Shown here: positions 6,465-14,386 of the stretch, in pieces
How the letters are laid out: every line of letters begins with the position of its first letter
How positions within the stretch are numbered: the stretch's first letter is position 1
Assembly: GCA_039922955.1 (NCBI GenBank)
Contig: JBDTDR010000092.1
Span: 1-21,357 of the forward strand
Source of the DNA: Tumulicola sp039922955
GTDB taxonomy: Bacteria > Vulcanimicrobiota > Vulcanimicrobiia > Vulcanimicrobiales > Vulcanimicrobiaceae
Length of the DNA: 21,357 nt
Reading direction: 5' to 3'
Made by a program: the position numbers and the translations under genes
The notes under the pieces: model-generated
What the model saw: the letters and a program-made list of their open reading frames with translations, nothing else
The model's database searches: none
What the model was told of the DNA's origin: nothing

Positions 6465-7314
6465 GCGCGCCGCCGTCGTCGCCGCGGTCACCGTGTCGAT
6501 CGCGGCGTTCGGCACGATTCAGCTGGCCTCATACGCTTTTGACGGGCGAGCGGCCGCACGCGGTGCGCTCCCCACGCGCGTGCCGCTGCGCTTCGGTTTG
6601 GCGGTGTACCGCCGCCTCGACCGCGTCGCGCCGGCGGCTTTCGTGGAGTCGACCTTAGCGGCGAGCGCGCTCGCCGAGAGAGACACGGCTTCGGCAATGC
6701 GGTACGCGTTGCGTCTCCCAGCCTCGCCTGCGCGCGACGAACTCCTGGCCCGCGTCGCGCGGGCGCGCGGCGAGCCGGCGCTGGCGCTGGAGTATTTCAT
6801 CGCCGCCCCCGACGTGGATGCGGTGCAGTCGTCGGCGAACGAACTGGCAACGCGCGATCCGGCCGCCGCGTACGCTTTGGAGCGGACGCTCGCGGGACGT
6901 CTCGCCCTGCTGACGACGCATCCCAACGCCGTCGCCGAGACGCGTTGGCGCATGGGCGAACTTGCCAACGAGCGGGCGTGGCGGGAGAGACCGGCGAGTC
7001 CGGCTCAAGGCGTTTGGCTACACCGGGCGATGACGAATTTCCAAGCGGCGGCCGATCTCGCCCCGCTTTCGGAAAAGTTTGCGATTGCTGCCGCGAACCA
7101 AGCGATGCTGCTCGGAAACCTCACGCGCTCCGCGACGCTCTTCGCTCGGGCGGCCGATGCGAACCCGGGTAGCGCCGATGCGGTGGCCGGTCTGGGAGTG
7201 GTCGCCTACCAGCTCGGCGACGCGGCGGCGGCCCGCGCATATTTGATCCGCGCACGGCGGCTCGACCCGCGCGCGCTGATGGTGCGTGCGCTCGAGCGCG
7301 ATTTGCCGCAGTGA
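6442..7314 (+). CDS. TPR-repeat, membrane-anchored hypothetical protein
   Basis: 290 residues from the TTG at 6442. A basic start (KRRYGFLR) leads into one hydrophobic segment (about residues 8-31), a signal anchor or signal peptide. The rest is Ala-rich helical hairpins. The clearest TPR is at the end (about 240-285: ANPGSADAVAGLGVVAYQLG, then a second helix AAARAYLIRARRLDP), with weaker repeats around 70-110 and 190-235. TPR proteins act as scaffolds, so the partner cannot be named. The start is uncertain: 6442 lies in the loop of a terminator-like hairpin and has no Shine-Dalgarno, and another TTG at 6463 also leaves a good membrane segment. The stop overlaps the GT4 start as GTGA, so the two are probably coupled. 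It may support polysaccharide assembly, which is inference. Confidence 0.7.
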   Translation: MKRRYGFLRAAVVAAVTVSIAAFGTIQLASYAFDGRAAARGALPTRVPLRFGLAVYRRLDRVAPAAFVESTLAASALAERDTASAMRYALRLPASPARDELLARVARARGEPALALEYFIAAPDVDAVQSSANELATRDPAAAYALERTLAGRLALLTTHPNAVAETRWRMGELANERAWRERPASPAQGVWLHRAMTNFQAAADLAPLSEKFAIAAANQAMLLGNLTRSATLFARAADANPGSADAVAGLGVVAYQLGDAAAARAYLIRARRLDPRALMVRALERDLPQ

Positions 7315-8345
7315 AGGTCGCACTCGACGCGCAGCTCGCGATCGGAACGGCAACCGGCATCGGTGAGTACGTGCGTGGGCTGTCGGAGGCCCTTCGACGC
7401 GAAGGCGTCGTTGACGTCGTCGAGCTGGCCGCCCCCGGGCTCGATCCGTGGCGCTTCGATCGCCGCGTGCTTTGGGACCAAGTATTGCTGCCGCGCCGCG
7501 CGCGTGGCTCGCACGCCGACGTGCTGCACTGCGCGTCGGGAACGGTTCCGCTGCGTACCCATCTGCCGGTCGTTGCGACGGTACACGACGTTGCGTGGCT
7601 GCGCGTACAATCCCACGCACGCCCGTACGCCCGCTATTACTTCGGGCCGTTTTCCGTCGAGCGCTATCGCAACGTCGCGCAGATCGTGGTCGATTCGGAA
7701 TTCTCGCGCCGCGAACTGGCGTCGGTTCTCGGATCGTACGATCAGCAGCGCGTTCGCGTGGTCTATCCAGGCGTCGCCGAGGAATTCGGCCGGCTGCAGC
7801 GCGCCGATGGAGACCGCCGTACCATACTCGTCGTCGGAACCGTCGAACGCCGTAAGAATCTCGACGCGATGATCCGCCTCCTCCCGCGGCTCGAGGGTGC
7901 GCGGATCGTTTCGGTGGGGCCGGCGACCCCGTATTTGGACGAATGTCGAGCGCTTGCGCGAACGCTCGACGTCGTCGACCGCGTCGAGTTTCGCGGGTAC
8001 GTGACGCGCCCGGATCTCCTTACGTTGTACGCGACCTGCGCGGTGGTGGCGGTGCCTTCGCGTTACGAAGGTTTCGGATACGCCGCCGCGCAAGCGCTCT
8101 GCGCCGGAGCCCCGTGCATCGTATCCGATCGAGGCGCGCTAGCCGAGATCGTCGGAACCGACGCGCCAATCATCCCGCTAGACGATTCACCGGCCTGGAA
8201 AAACGCGATCGAATTCGCACTGAGCGGCGCCGACGACCCCCGCGCCGCCGGCATCCGCGCGCGCGCCGTCAAGCGCTATTCCTGGTCCGCCGCAGCACGA
8301 CAAATGGAAGCCGTCTACCAAGCCGCCATGGCTACGACGCACTAG
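7311..8345 (+). CDS. Glycosyltransferase family 4 (GT-B fold)
   Basis: 344 residues with the two-domain GT-B layout. N-domain: MKVALDAQLAIGTATGIGEYVRGL with the Gly-rich acceptor-side loop, VVATVHDVAWLR (about 87-98) and VVDSEFSRREL. C-domain (GT1, about 168-335): ILVVGTVERRKNLDAMIRLL, RVEFRGYVTRPDLLTLYATC and VAVPSRYEGFGYAAAQALCAGAPCIVSDRGALAEIV. Such enzymes add a sugar from a nucleotide donor to a glycan or lipid acceptor. The usual E-x7-E motif here is Glu253-x7-Gln261: the second acid is replaced by Gln. A retaining mechanism is expected from the family. The start overlaps the TPR stop (GTGA). Neighbouring LPS genes suggest O-chain or exopolysaccharide work, but donor and acceptor are unknown. 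Confidence 0.88.
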   Translation: MKVALDAQLAIGTATGIGEYVRGLSEALRREGVVDVVELAAPGLDPWRFDRRVLWDQVLLPRRARGSHADVLHCASGTVPLRTHLPVVATVHDVAWLRVQSHARPYARYYFGPFSVERYRNVAQIVVDSEFSRRELASVLGSYDQQRVRVVYPGVAEEFGRLQRADGDRRTILVVGTVERRKNLDAMIRLLPRLEGARIVSVGPATPYLDECRALARTLDVVDRVEFRGYVTRPDLLTLYATCAVVAVPSRYEGFGYAAAQALCAGAPCIVSDRGALAEIVGTDAPIIPLDDSPAWKNAIEFALSGADDPRAAGIRARAVKRYSWSAAARQMEAVYQAAMATTH

Positions 8346-8354
8346 GAGCCTAGT
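8341..8354. repeat. Palindrome holding both stop codons of a convergent pair
   Basis: ACTAGG-AG-CCTAGT is a 6+2+6 inverted repeat that contains the TAG of the glycosyltransferase gene (8343-8345) and the TAG of the opposite gene (8350-8352). Only four bases separate the two stops, and no T-tract is present on either side. It may simply reflect mirrored stop codons. Confidence 0.3.
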
Positions 8355-10026
8355 AAACCGGCGACCCCGGCGCGCCGGGCGCGACGCTGCCGTCATCGGG
8401 CGCGAAGATCAGCTTCAGCGGATAGCTCGAGCCCGCTTCGGGCGTGGTGACGATCGTCACCCGCACGAACCCGCGAGCCGGTATGACGTACTGGCGAATC
8501 TTGTAACGGGAAAACGGCGGGACTTGGTGCGATTGCACCAGCACGCCGTCGATGAGATACGTTCCGGTGGCGCGACCGCCCCGCGGATTTTCATAAATGG
8601 CGATCGATTGCGGCGTCGAGAGTGGGTTCTGCACGGTCACGACAAACGACTGCAGAACGCCGTAGTCGCCGGATAAGGCCTGGCCTTGCAAATCGTTGGG
8701 CAGGGGAATCTGTCCGATCGGCAACTCGAGATACTCGTCGTTTACGCTCCATTGGGTCGCGTAGTAGAACTCGGGAATGGGATAGATGCCGCGCGCATGC
8801 TTGTGCGCGGCCTCGAGGAGGTCGGCCGTGCCGAGCGTCGCGGCCGGATCGCCGTCGGATGCTCGCGCGAACAACGTGAGGCGCACCGTGCCACCCGAGA
8901 GCACGCGCAACTGCAGCAAATTGGCGGCGACGTTTCCGGCGGGCAGATCCTGCTCGACGACGTCGAGCGAGGCGTTGCCGGGAATCGCGATCAGTCGCCC
9001 TTGGTTCTGCAGAACGTTGATGAGAAACGCCCGGGTCGCGGTGTGCCCGGCCGCCATTTCGTTGGGAGACGGGCCGCCGCGCCCGCTGATGAACTGCACG
9101 ATTGCCGGCTCCGTCGAATGGTTCTCTGCGCGCAAGACGATGCGGCGATCGGGCTGCCCGGGCGGGTTATAGTGAAAGTAGAGAAAGCGCGACGGCTGAT
9201 CGCTGCGAAGATCGGCGGTGAAGAGCGCACCGCTCTCCTCCAGGCGCTCGGGATAGTCGCTCACCATCAACGAATCGGGCGAAATTCGCGGCGCCGCAAC
9301 GTTGCGCACGTCGACTCGCGCTGACGCGTCGACTTCAAAATAGTCGCGGCCTTGGATCAGCACCGGAACGGTGAGGACGGCGACCCGATCCTGGGCGAGG
9401 AGTCCTTTGAACGGCACGTCATCCGGCCCGACGACGACTTGCGCACCCGGTCGAACCTGCGCCGCTCGCGCGATCGCCGCCGCGACTTCCGCGCGGATGA
9501 AATCGCCCGACGCCGGGTCGCCGGTGACGGAAAGCGTCAACTGGGCCGGCACGCTGCCGGCCGGGAAGGCCACTCGAACCGGCACGTCGCGTTTCAACCC
9601 GCGCGCGTCGGAGATCGTAACGACGGTCGCGCCCGGCTTCTTCCCGGAGAGGGTCACGGTCGAAGTGGGCTGGTCGACCGCGACGTCGACGATCGCCGGA
9701 TCGCGCGCCACGGCTGCAATCGGACTGAAAACCGAACCAACGACGAGCCTGACCGGGCTGCCGATCGGCACCGAGGCGCTCTCCGGTTGGACGGTTATCG
9801 GCGGAAGCGTCGGCCCGGCCGCCGGCGTGGGGGGCGGGGCGGGGGTGGCGCTCGGCGAACCGGCCGGCGTCGGACCCGGGGTGGAAGCGGGAGCCGAAGG
9901 GTACACCAGCGGCCCGGGCGTCGCTGGGGGCGAGGGGACGGGGTCGGCCGCGGACGGCGGCGCGGCAAATACGGTCGCCGCGAGGAGCGCGAAGACGGCG
10001 AGCCACCCCCGCCGCCGCTTAGGCAA
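8350..10026 (-). CDS. Secreted protein with CpaC/RcpA-type pilus-secretin N-terminal domain and a large uncharacterised region
   Basis: 558 residues from a TTG start. There is a signal peptide (basic KRRR, hydrophobic 9-21, cleavage near 27), then a Pro/Ala/Ser/Thr linker (about 28-76). Residues 77-152 match the pattern of the T2SS/T3SS pilus-formation N-domain seen at the start of CpaC/RcpA secretins: VPIGSPVRLV, FSPIAAVARDPAIVDVAV and TLSGKKPGATVVTISDARG. The remaining 400 residues are beta-rich, with no membrane helix and no secretin pore domain. Strands such as SRFLYFHYNPPGQPDRRIVL and SFVVTVQNPLSTPQSIAIYE look like Ig-like or jelly-roll sheets. The function is unknown. It follows recQ with an 8-bp overlap, so it may be co-transcribed although the roles seem unrelated. 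Confidence 0.65.
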   Translation of the reverse strand: MPKRRRGWLAVFALLAATVFAAPPSAADPVPSPPATPGPLVYPSAPASTPGPTPAGSPSATPAPPPTPAAGPTLPPITVQPESASVPIGSPVRLVVGSVFSPIAAVARDPAIVDVAVDQPTSTVTLSGKKPGATVVTISDARGLKRDVPVRVAFPAGSVPAQLTLSVTGDPASGDFIRAEVAAAIARAAQVRPGAQVVVGPDDVPFKGLLAQDRVAVLTVPVLIQGRDYFEVDASARVDVRNVAAPRISPDSLMVSDYPERLEESGALFTADLRSDQPSRFLYFHYNPPGQPDRRIVLRAENHSTEPAIVQFISGRGGPSPNEMAAGHTATRAFLINVLQNQGRLIAIPGNASLDVVEQDLPAGNVAANLLQLRVLSGGTVRLTLFARASDGDPAATLGTADLLEAAHKHARGIYPIPEFYYATQWSVNDEYLELPIGQIPLPNDLQGQALSGDYGVLQSFVVTVQNPLSTPQSIAIYENPRGGRATGTYLIDGVLVQSHQVPPFSRYKIRQYVIPARGFVRVTIVTTPEAGSSYPLKLIFAPDDGSVAPGAPGSPVY

Positions 10027-11656
10027 TCTGGGCTTCGGAATGACGAACGGCCGATGCCAGCAGCGTCTTATACCCCACGTTCGGGAAGAGCACGGTGACC
10101 AGATCGCGCTCGGTGCGCTCGACCGTTCCGAGGCCGAATTTTGGATGATGGACCACGTCGGAGATTCTGAACCCTCCGGTGGACGCTACCTCGTCGATGC
10201 CTCGGCGCGTAGCCCGCAGGCAGTTGTCGCACGCTCCGCAGTTCGCCGCGTCGAAATCCTCGCCGAAATAGTTGAGGATGAAGCGGCGGCGGCACGACGT
10301 CGTCTCGGCGTATTGCAGCATCATCGCGAGCTTGCTCGCGTCGTAGGATTTCTTGGTTTCGTAGTTCGCCAGGCTCAAGACGAGTTCGCGGTGCTTGCGA
10401 ACCGCTTCGGTCAGGGCGTAGGCCGACTTCCCAACGCTTTCGACATAGCCCGATTTTTTGAGCAGTGCGAGAATGACTTTGAGTTTGGTCAGCGGGAGCT
10501 GCAAAATCTTGCGCAGGTCGGTCATCGTAACGCCGTCGGCCTGACCGTCGAAGATTTCGATCGTTCCAAAAACGCGCTGCACTTCTTCGACGTCGGGATA
10601 TTTACCGGTTAAGAAATAATTTTGTACGCGCGTGTCGCTCATGCGATAAATGAGAATGCAGCGCGATGTAAGGCCGTCGCGCCCCGCTCGCCCGGCTTCT
10701 TGCGTGTAGGCTTCGAGCGATCCCGGCAGATCGTAGTGCACGACGAAGCGAATGTTCGGTTTGTCGATTCCCAAGCCGAACGCGTTGGTGGCAACGACGG
10801 CGCGGATCGCTTCCCCCATGAACACGTTCTGAACCGAAGTGCGATCCTCTTTGTGCAGCTTGGAATGATAAACGGCGGCCGGTATGTTGAGGTGATGGGT
10901 GAGATGATGCTGGACTTCCAACGCGTTCTTTATGGTCGCGGTATAGACGATCCCCGTGCCTTCGAGCGCGTCTTCGCCGGTGAACAAAACATCGAGAATC
11001 TTGAGCTTGTCGGCCTCTTTATCGGCTTTGCGCGCCTCGTAGAGCAGATTCGGCCGGTCGAAGCCGCGAACGATCGGCTTGACGTCCTCGATGCCCAACT
11101 GATGCAGGATATCGTCACGTACGGATGGCGTTGCGGTGGCGGTCAACGCCAGAACGGTGGGATTTCCGAGTTTTTCGATCACGCCGCCCAACGCCAAATA
11201 CGCCGGGCGAAAATCGTGGCCCCACTGACTGATGCAGTGAGCTTCGTCGACGACGAAGAGCGGAACGTGAATCGATTGGAGCAAGCGCAGGAAAGCGTCG
11301 TCCTCGAGTTTCTCCGGCGTCGTATACGCAATCTTGATCGACCCCGACCCGATGCGCTCGCGCGCGCGATGCTCCTGATCTTCCGAAAGCGTGGAGTTGA
11401 GCGCGATGACGTCGCCGATCCCGCGATCGCGCAGCACGTCGAGCTGGTCTTTCATCAGCGCGATCAGCGGGCTGACGACGACGGTGGTGCCTTCGAGCAG
11501 TAAAGCCGGCAGCTGATACGTCAAGCTCTTCCCGGCGCCCGTCGCGAGAATTGCCAACGTGTCCTGGCCCTGCAAGACGCGGGATACGACTTCTTCTTGG
11601 CCCGGATAAAACTCTTCGAATCCGAAATTCGCCCGTAGCGAGGCGCGCAGGTCCAC
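10019..11656 (-). CDS. recQ: RecQ-family ATP-dependent DNA helicase with C-terminal PcrA/UvrD-like Tudor domain
   Basis: 545 residues, a superfamily 2 3'-5' DNA helicase for recombination and fork repair. Visible features: Walker A TGAGKS (39-44), DEAH (137-140) with the RecQ aromatic loop CISQWGHDFRPAY, motif III LALTATAT, and motifs V-VI in VVATNAFGLGIDKPNIRFVV and QEAGRAGRDG. A winged-helix-like segment (about 375-425) precedes a zinc site with Cys455, Cys473, Cys476 and Cys479 in the RecQ pattern CRRRxxLxYFGE...CGxCDNC. There is no HRDC domain. Instead residues 496-545 (DVVHHPKFGLGTVERTERDL, then VTVLFPNVGYKTLLAS) match the C-terminal Tudor-like domain of PcrA/UvrD. The GTG start has AGAGGGG just upstream. 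The short form resembles Bacillus RecS; the Tudor tail is the odd part. Confidence 0.95.
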   Translation of the reverse strand: MDLRASLRANFGFEEFYPGQEEVVSRVLQGQDTLAILATGAGKSLTYQLPALLLEGTTVVVSPLIALMKDQLDVLRDRGIGDVIALNSTLSEDQEHRARERIGSGSIKIAYTTPEKLEDDAFLRLLQSIHVPLFVVDEAHCISQWGHDFRPAYLALGGVIEKLGNPTVLALTATATPSVRDDILHQLGIEDVKPIVRGFDRPNLLYEARKADKEADKLKILDVLFTGEDALEGTGIVYTATIKNALEVQHHLTHHLNIPAAVYHSKLHKEDRTSVQNVFMGEAIRAVVATNAFGLGIDKPNIRFVVHYDLPGSLEAYTQEAGRAGRDGLTSRCILIYRMSDTRVQNYFLTGKYPDVEEVQRVFGTIEIFDGQADGVTMTDLRKILQLPLTKLKVILALLKKSGYVESVGKSAYALTEAVRKHRELVLSLANYETKKSYDASKLAMMLQYAETTSCRRRFILNYFGEDFDAANCGACDNCLRATRRGIDEVASTGGFRISDVVHHPKFGLGTVERTERDLVTVLFPNVGYKTLLASAVRHSEAQIA

Positions 11657-11813
11657 GAAACCCCTCTTGCCGATCCCCTACCCACCGGGAACTAAAAAAC
11701 GACCGAGCATCCATGCGGTGCCCCAGTATGATCCTTCAAACCGTTCTCGTTGCGAAGCCGTTTCACTCTACCCGGCGGCAGGCACGCTCAAACGCTCCTC
11801 GTAAGTCCCCGGT
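11657..11813. promoter_or_regulatory. Divergent recQ / dnaX intergenic region
   Basis: These 157 bases separate two divergent genes and so must hold promoters for both or be transcribed from outside. I could not pick a convincing -35/-10 pair on either strand. The only local feature is a short A-rich patch (11692-11699, AACTAAAAAA-like), which gives T-rich sequence on the minus strand. I looked for a 4.5S SRP RNA or a tRNA, both common beside dnaX, and found neither. Confidence 0.4.
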
Positions 11814-13460
11814 GTGTCCCTCTACCGTACCTGGCGCCCGCGCTCGTTCTCGGACCTCGTGGGTCAAGATGCCGTCGTCCGCACGCTGACCGCGGCGATC
11901 GAGAGCGGAAAGCTTGCCCACGCCTACCTGTTTTCAGGCCCGCGCGGTTCCGGGAAGACTTCCGCGGCAAAAATCCTGGCCCGCTGCATCGACTGCGTCA
12001 ACGGACCTACGGCCACGCCCGACAACACCTGCGAGAACTGTCGCGCGATGCTTGCCGGAACGGCGCTCGACGTGCTCGAGATCGACGCCGCCAGCAATCG
12101 CGGAATCGACGAAATTCGGGCCCTTCGCGAGGCCGTGAAGTTTGCGCCGTCGAGCATGCGGATGAAAGTCTACATCATCGACGAGGCGCACATGCTGACC
12201 AAAGAGGGCGCGAACGCTTTTCTCAAAACGCTGGAGGAACCCCCACCCCACGCCGTCTTCATCCTCGCCACCACCGAACCCGAGAAACTGCCGGTAACGA
12301 TCCTCTCCCGCTGTCAGCGGTACGCGTTTGCGCGCATCGCCATTCCGGTCATGATCGAAAGGATGAAGGACGTCGCGAAAGCCGAGGGGATTGCGATCGA
12401 TGCTGCCGCGCTGGCCGCCATGGCGTATCGCGCCGACGGCGGACTGCGCGACGCGTTGACGATGCTCGAGCAAGTCGCCGCCTTTGCCGGCGGCGAAACC
12501 GTCACGGCAGCAACGCTCGACCTGGCGTTCGGCGCGACCGGCCGAAGCTTCGCCCAAGCCGTGCTCGATGCTACCATCGATCGCAATGCGGCTGCGGCGC
12601 TGACGGCCATCGAAAACGCCAGCGATGCCGGGACGGACATGCTCGTGCTGATGCGGTCGCTGATCGCAGCGTTTCGCAACCTCCTGGTGGCGCGCGTCGA
12701 TCCCAATCTCCTCGCCCGCGATCTCGCGCCCGAAGACGCGCAACGCGCGGCCAGCCGCGCCCAGGACGTGCCCCAAGCCGCCGTGGTGCGCGCGCTGCGC
12801 GCGCTCACCGACGCGGTTTCGCTGGCCCGGTCCGGCGGCAACCCGCGTCTGGAACTCGAGACCGCGCTGCTGCGCTACATTTTGGCCGGCGACGACCTCA
12901 CGCTCGACGCAATCGCTTCACGGCTCGCCATCCTCGAAGAGCGGATCGGCGGCTTGCCGGTGCCGCCCCGCGAGACGGAACCTGCCGTCGCCCCGCAACC
13001 GCGGCCTCACGCCGCGGCGACCGTGACGGCGCGGTCGCAACCCGAGCCGGCGCCGTCCAAGCCGCTTGAAGCAGCCGCGGCCGTCGCCGATGCGGGGGCG
13101 ATCTCCATTGGGAAGGTGCGGGCGGCCTGGCAGAGCGTTCGCGGCAAAGTCGAGAGCGAATACCAGCCGCTGCAGGGTCCGCTCTCGGGGACGCGCGTTG
13201 CCGAAATCGAGGGCAGCACGATCGTCCTGGTCGCGCGCAGCACGGTCGACGCCGCGATCGTGCGCGACCGCAGCGCCCTCATCGAGGCGGCCGTAGCCGA
13301 TGTGCTCGGAGCTCCGATGAAGATCGCGCTGCGAGTCGAAAGCACGCCGCGCGTCAAAGGCTCGGCGCCGGGTGGCGTCGCATCGCTGACGGTCGAGGGC
13401 GATGCCGACGATCCCGACGCACTTTTCAACTACGCCAACGAACGGATACGTGAGCGATGA
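11814..13460 (+). CDS. dnaX: DNA polymerase III subunit gamma/tau (clamp loader ATPase)
   Basis: 548 residues. The AAA+ core begins SLYRTWRPRSFSDLVGQ and has Walker A GPRGSGKT (42-49), the clamp-loader zinc site Cys58, Cys61, Cys73 and Cys76, Walker B DEAH (123-126) and the SRC motif (165-167) carrying the arginine finger. A helical collar domain follows (about 215-375). A Pro/Ala linker (about 385-430) then leads to a C-terminal domain of about 115 residues, the tau-specific part that contacts other replisome proteins. It loads the sliding clamp and links polymerase cores. The start is GTG at 11814. The stop overlaps the next ATG by four bases. I saw no slippery A-run suitable for the frameshift that makes gamma in E. 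coli, so probably only the full-length form is produced. Confidence 0.96.
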   Translation: MSLYRTWRPRSFSDLVGQDAVVRTLTAAIESGKLAHAYLFSGPRGSGKTSAAKILARCIDCVNGPTATPDNTCENCRAMLAGTALDVLEIDAASNRGIDEIRALREAVKFAPSSMRMKVYIIDEAHMLTKEGANAFLKTLEEPPPHAVFILATTEPEKLPVTILSRCQRYAFARIAIPVMIERMKDVAKAEGIAIDAAALAAMAYRADGGLRDALTMLEQVAAFAGGETVTAATLDLAFGATGRSFAQAVLDATIDRNAAAALTAIENASDAGTDMLVLMRSLIAAFRNLLVARVDPNLLARDLAPEDAQRAASRAQDVPQAAVVRALRALTDAVSLARSGGNPRLELETALLRYILAGDDLTLDAIASRLAILEERIGGLPVPPRETEPAVAPQPRPHAAATVTARSQPEPAPSKPLEAAAAVADAGAISIGKVRAAWQSVRGKVESEYQPLQGPLSGTRVAEIEGSTIVLVARSTVDAAIVRDRSALIEAAVADVLGAPMKIALRVESTPRVKGSAPGGVASLTVEGDADDPDALFNYANERIRER

Positions 13461-13762
13461 ATCAAGCCCAGCTGATGGCCCAGGTCAAGAAGATGCAGAC
13501 CGAAATGACCAAGGCTCAAGACGAGCTCGCGAATACGATCGTTGCCGGCTCCGCTGCGGGCGGCATCGTGAGCGTCGAAGCGACGTGCGACCAGCGCGTC
13601 AAGAGCGTGAAGATCGGTAAAGAGGCGGTCGATCCCGAGGATATCGAGACGCTCGAAGATCTCATCGTCGTCGCGATCAACGACGCCCTCGCGAAATCGA
13701 CCGAAACGTCGCAGAAACGCCTGGCGTCGGTGACCGGCGGCATGCGTATCCCGGGCATGTAG
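13457..13762 (+). CDS. ybaB: YbaB/EbfC-family nucleoid-associated protein
   Basis: 101 residues, matching the usual YbaB length. It begins with a long charged helix (MNQAQLMAQVKKMQTEMTKA), then strands with TIVAGSAAGGIVSVEATCDQ and VKSVKIGKEAVDPEDIETLE, and finally a helix (DLIVVAINDALAKSTETSQK). This is the DNA-binding dimer fold of the family. These proteins bind DNA with little sequence preference and are nearly always encoded between dnaX and recR, as here. The ATG overlaps the dnaX stop (ATGA). The role in recombination is suggested by gene order, not proven by sequence. Confidence 0.96.
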   Translation: MNQAQLMAQVKKMQTEMTKAQDELANTIVAGSAAGGIVSVEATCDQRVKSVKIGKEAVDPEDIETLEDLIVVAINDALAKSTETSQKRLASVTGGMRIPGM

Positions 13763-13766
13763 AAGG

Positions 13767-14375
13767 ATGCCCAGCTCGGGTTCGATCGCCGGGCCGGTCG
13801 CGGCTCTGATTAACGAATTCAGCAAGTTGCCGACGGTCGGTCCCAAAACCGCGGCGCGGCTCGTCTTCTATCTGCTCAACCGGCCTCGACACGAAGCGCA
13901 GACCTTGGCCGAAGCGATCGTTGCGGTGAAAGATCGCGTGCGTTTTTGTTCGATATGCTCCTCGCTGACGGAAAACGATCCGTGCGAAATCTGCACCGAC
14001 GCGCGGCGCGACGCGCGCACGATCTGCGTCGTCGCCGAGGCGAAGGACGTTTACGCGGTCGAACGCACCGGGGCGTTCAAAGGCCGCTATCACGTGCTCG
14101 GCGGATTGATCTCGCCGATGGACGGGATCGGCCCCGGGCAACTGCGGGTGAAGGAGCTGATCGAACGGATCGGCCGCGAGGAACCGCGCGAGATCATTCT
14201 CGCCACCAACCCGAACGCCGAAGGCGAAGCGACGGCGCTGTATCTTTCGCGCTTGATCAACCCGCTCGGCGTCGTCGTCACCCGGCTCGCCTACGGTCTG
14301 CCGATCGGCGGCGATCTCGACTACGCCGACGAAATTACGCTAGCCAAAGCGCTCGAAGGCCGCACGACGCTGTAG
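13767..14375 (+). CDS. recR: Recombination mediator protein RecR
   Basis: 202 residues, the normal RecR size. The N-terminal helix-hairpin-helix reads FSKLPTVGPKTAARLVFYLL (about 18-37). A zinc finger is formed by Cys61, Cys64, Cys73 and Cys76. A Toprim domain follows (about 83-170, starting ICVVAEAKDVYAVERTGAF, with the acidic loop SPMDGIGP and the TNPNAEGEATA segment). The family C-terminus is LAYGLPIGGDLDYADEITLA. RecR works with RecF and RecO to load RecA at gaps. It begins four bases after the ybaB stop. AGAAGG abuts the ATG directly, so spacing is unusually short and translation is probably coupled. This completes the classic dnaX-ybaB-recR operon. Confidence 0.97.
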   Translation: MPSSGSIAGPVAALINEFSKLPTVGPKTAARLVFYLLNRPRHEAQTLAEAIVAVKDRVRFCSICSSLTENDPCEICTDARRDARTICVVAEAKDVYAVERTGAFKGRYHVLGGLISPMDGIGPGQLRVKELIERIGREEPREIILATNPNAEGEATALYLSRLINPLGVVVTRLAYGLPIGGDLDYADEITLAKALEGRTTL

Positions 14376-14386
14376 CCGACAAACTC

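Noticed and set aside
9829..9848. G-rich run resembling a G-quadruplex
   Set aside because: It is the complement of Pro codons in the Pro-rich linker of the secreted protein. Only three full G-tracts plus a GG are present, so composition explains it.
11657..11813. Possible 4.5S SRP RNA or tRNA upstream of dnaX
   Set aside because: Small RNA genes are common here in other bacteria, but neither strand has the SRP core (GGTCAGG...GGAAG...CAGCC) or a T-loop sequence with matching arms.
11814..13460. Programmed frameshift in dnaX giving a short gamma form
   Set aside because: No A-AAA-AAG type slippery run with a stimulating hairpin is visible after the ATPase core. The short A-run near 11968 is inside the ATPase domain and in an unsuitable place.
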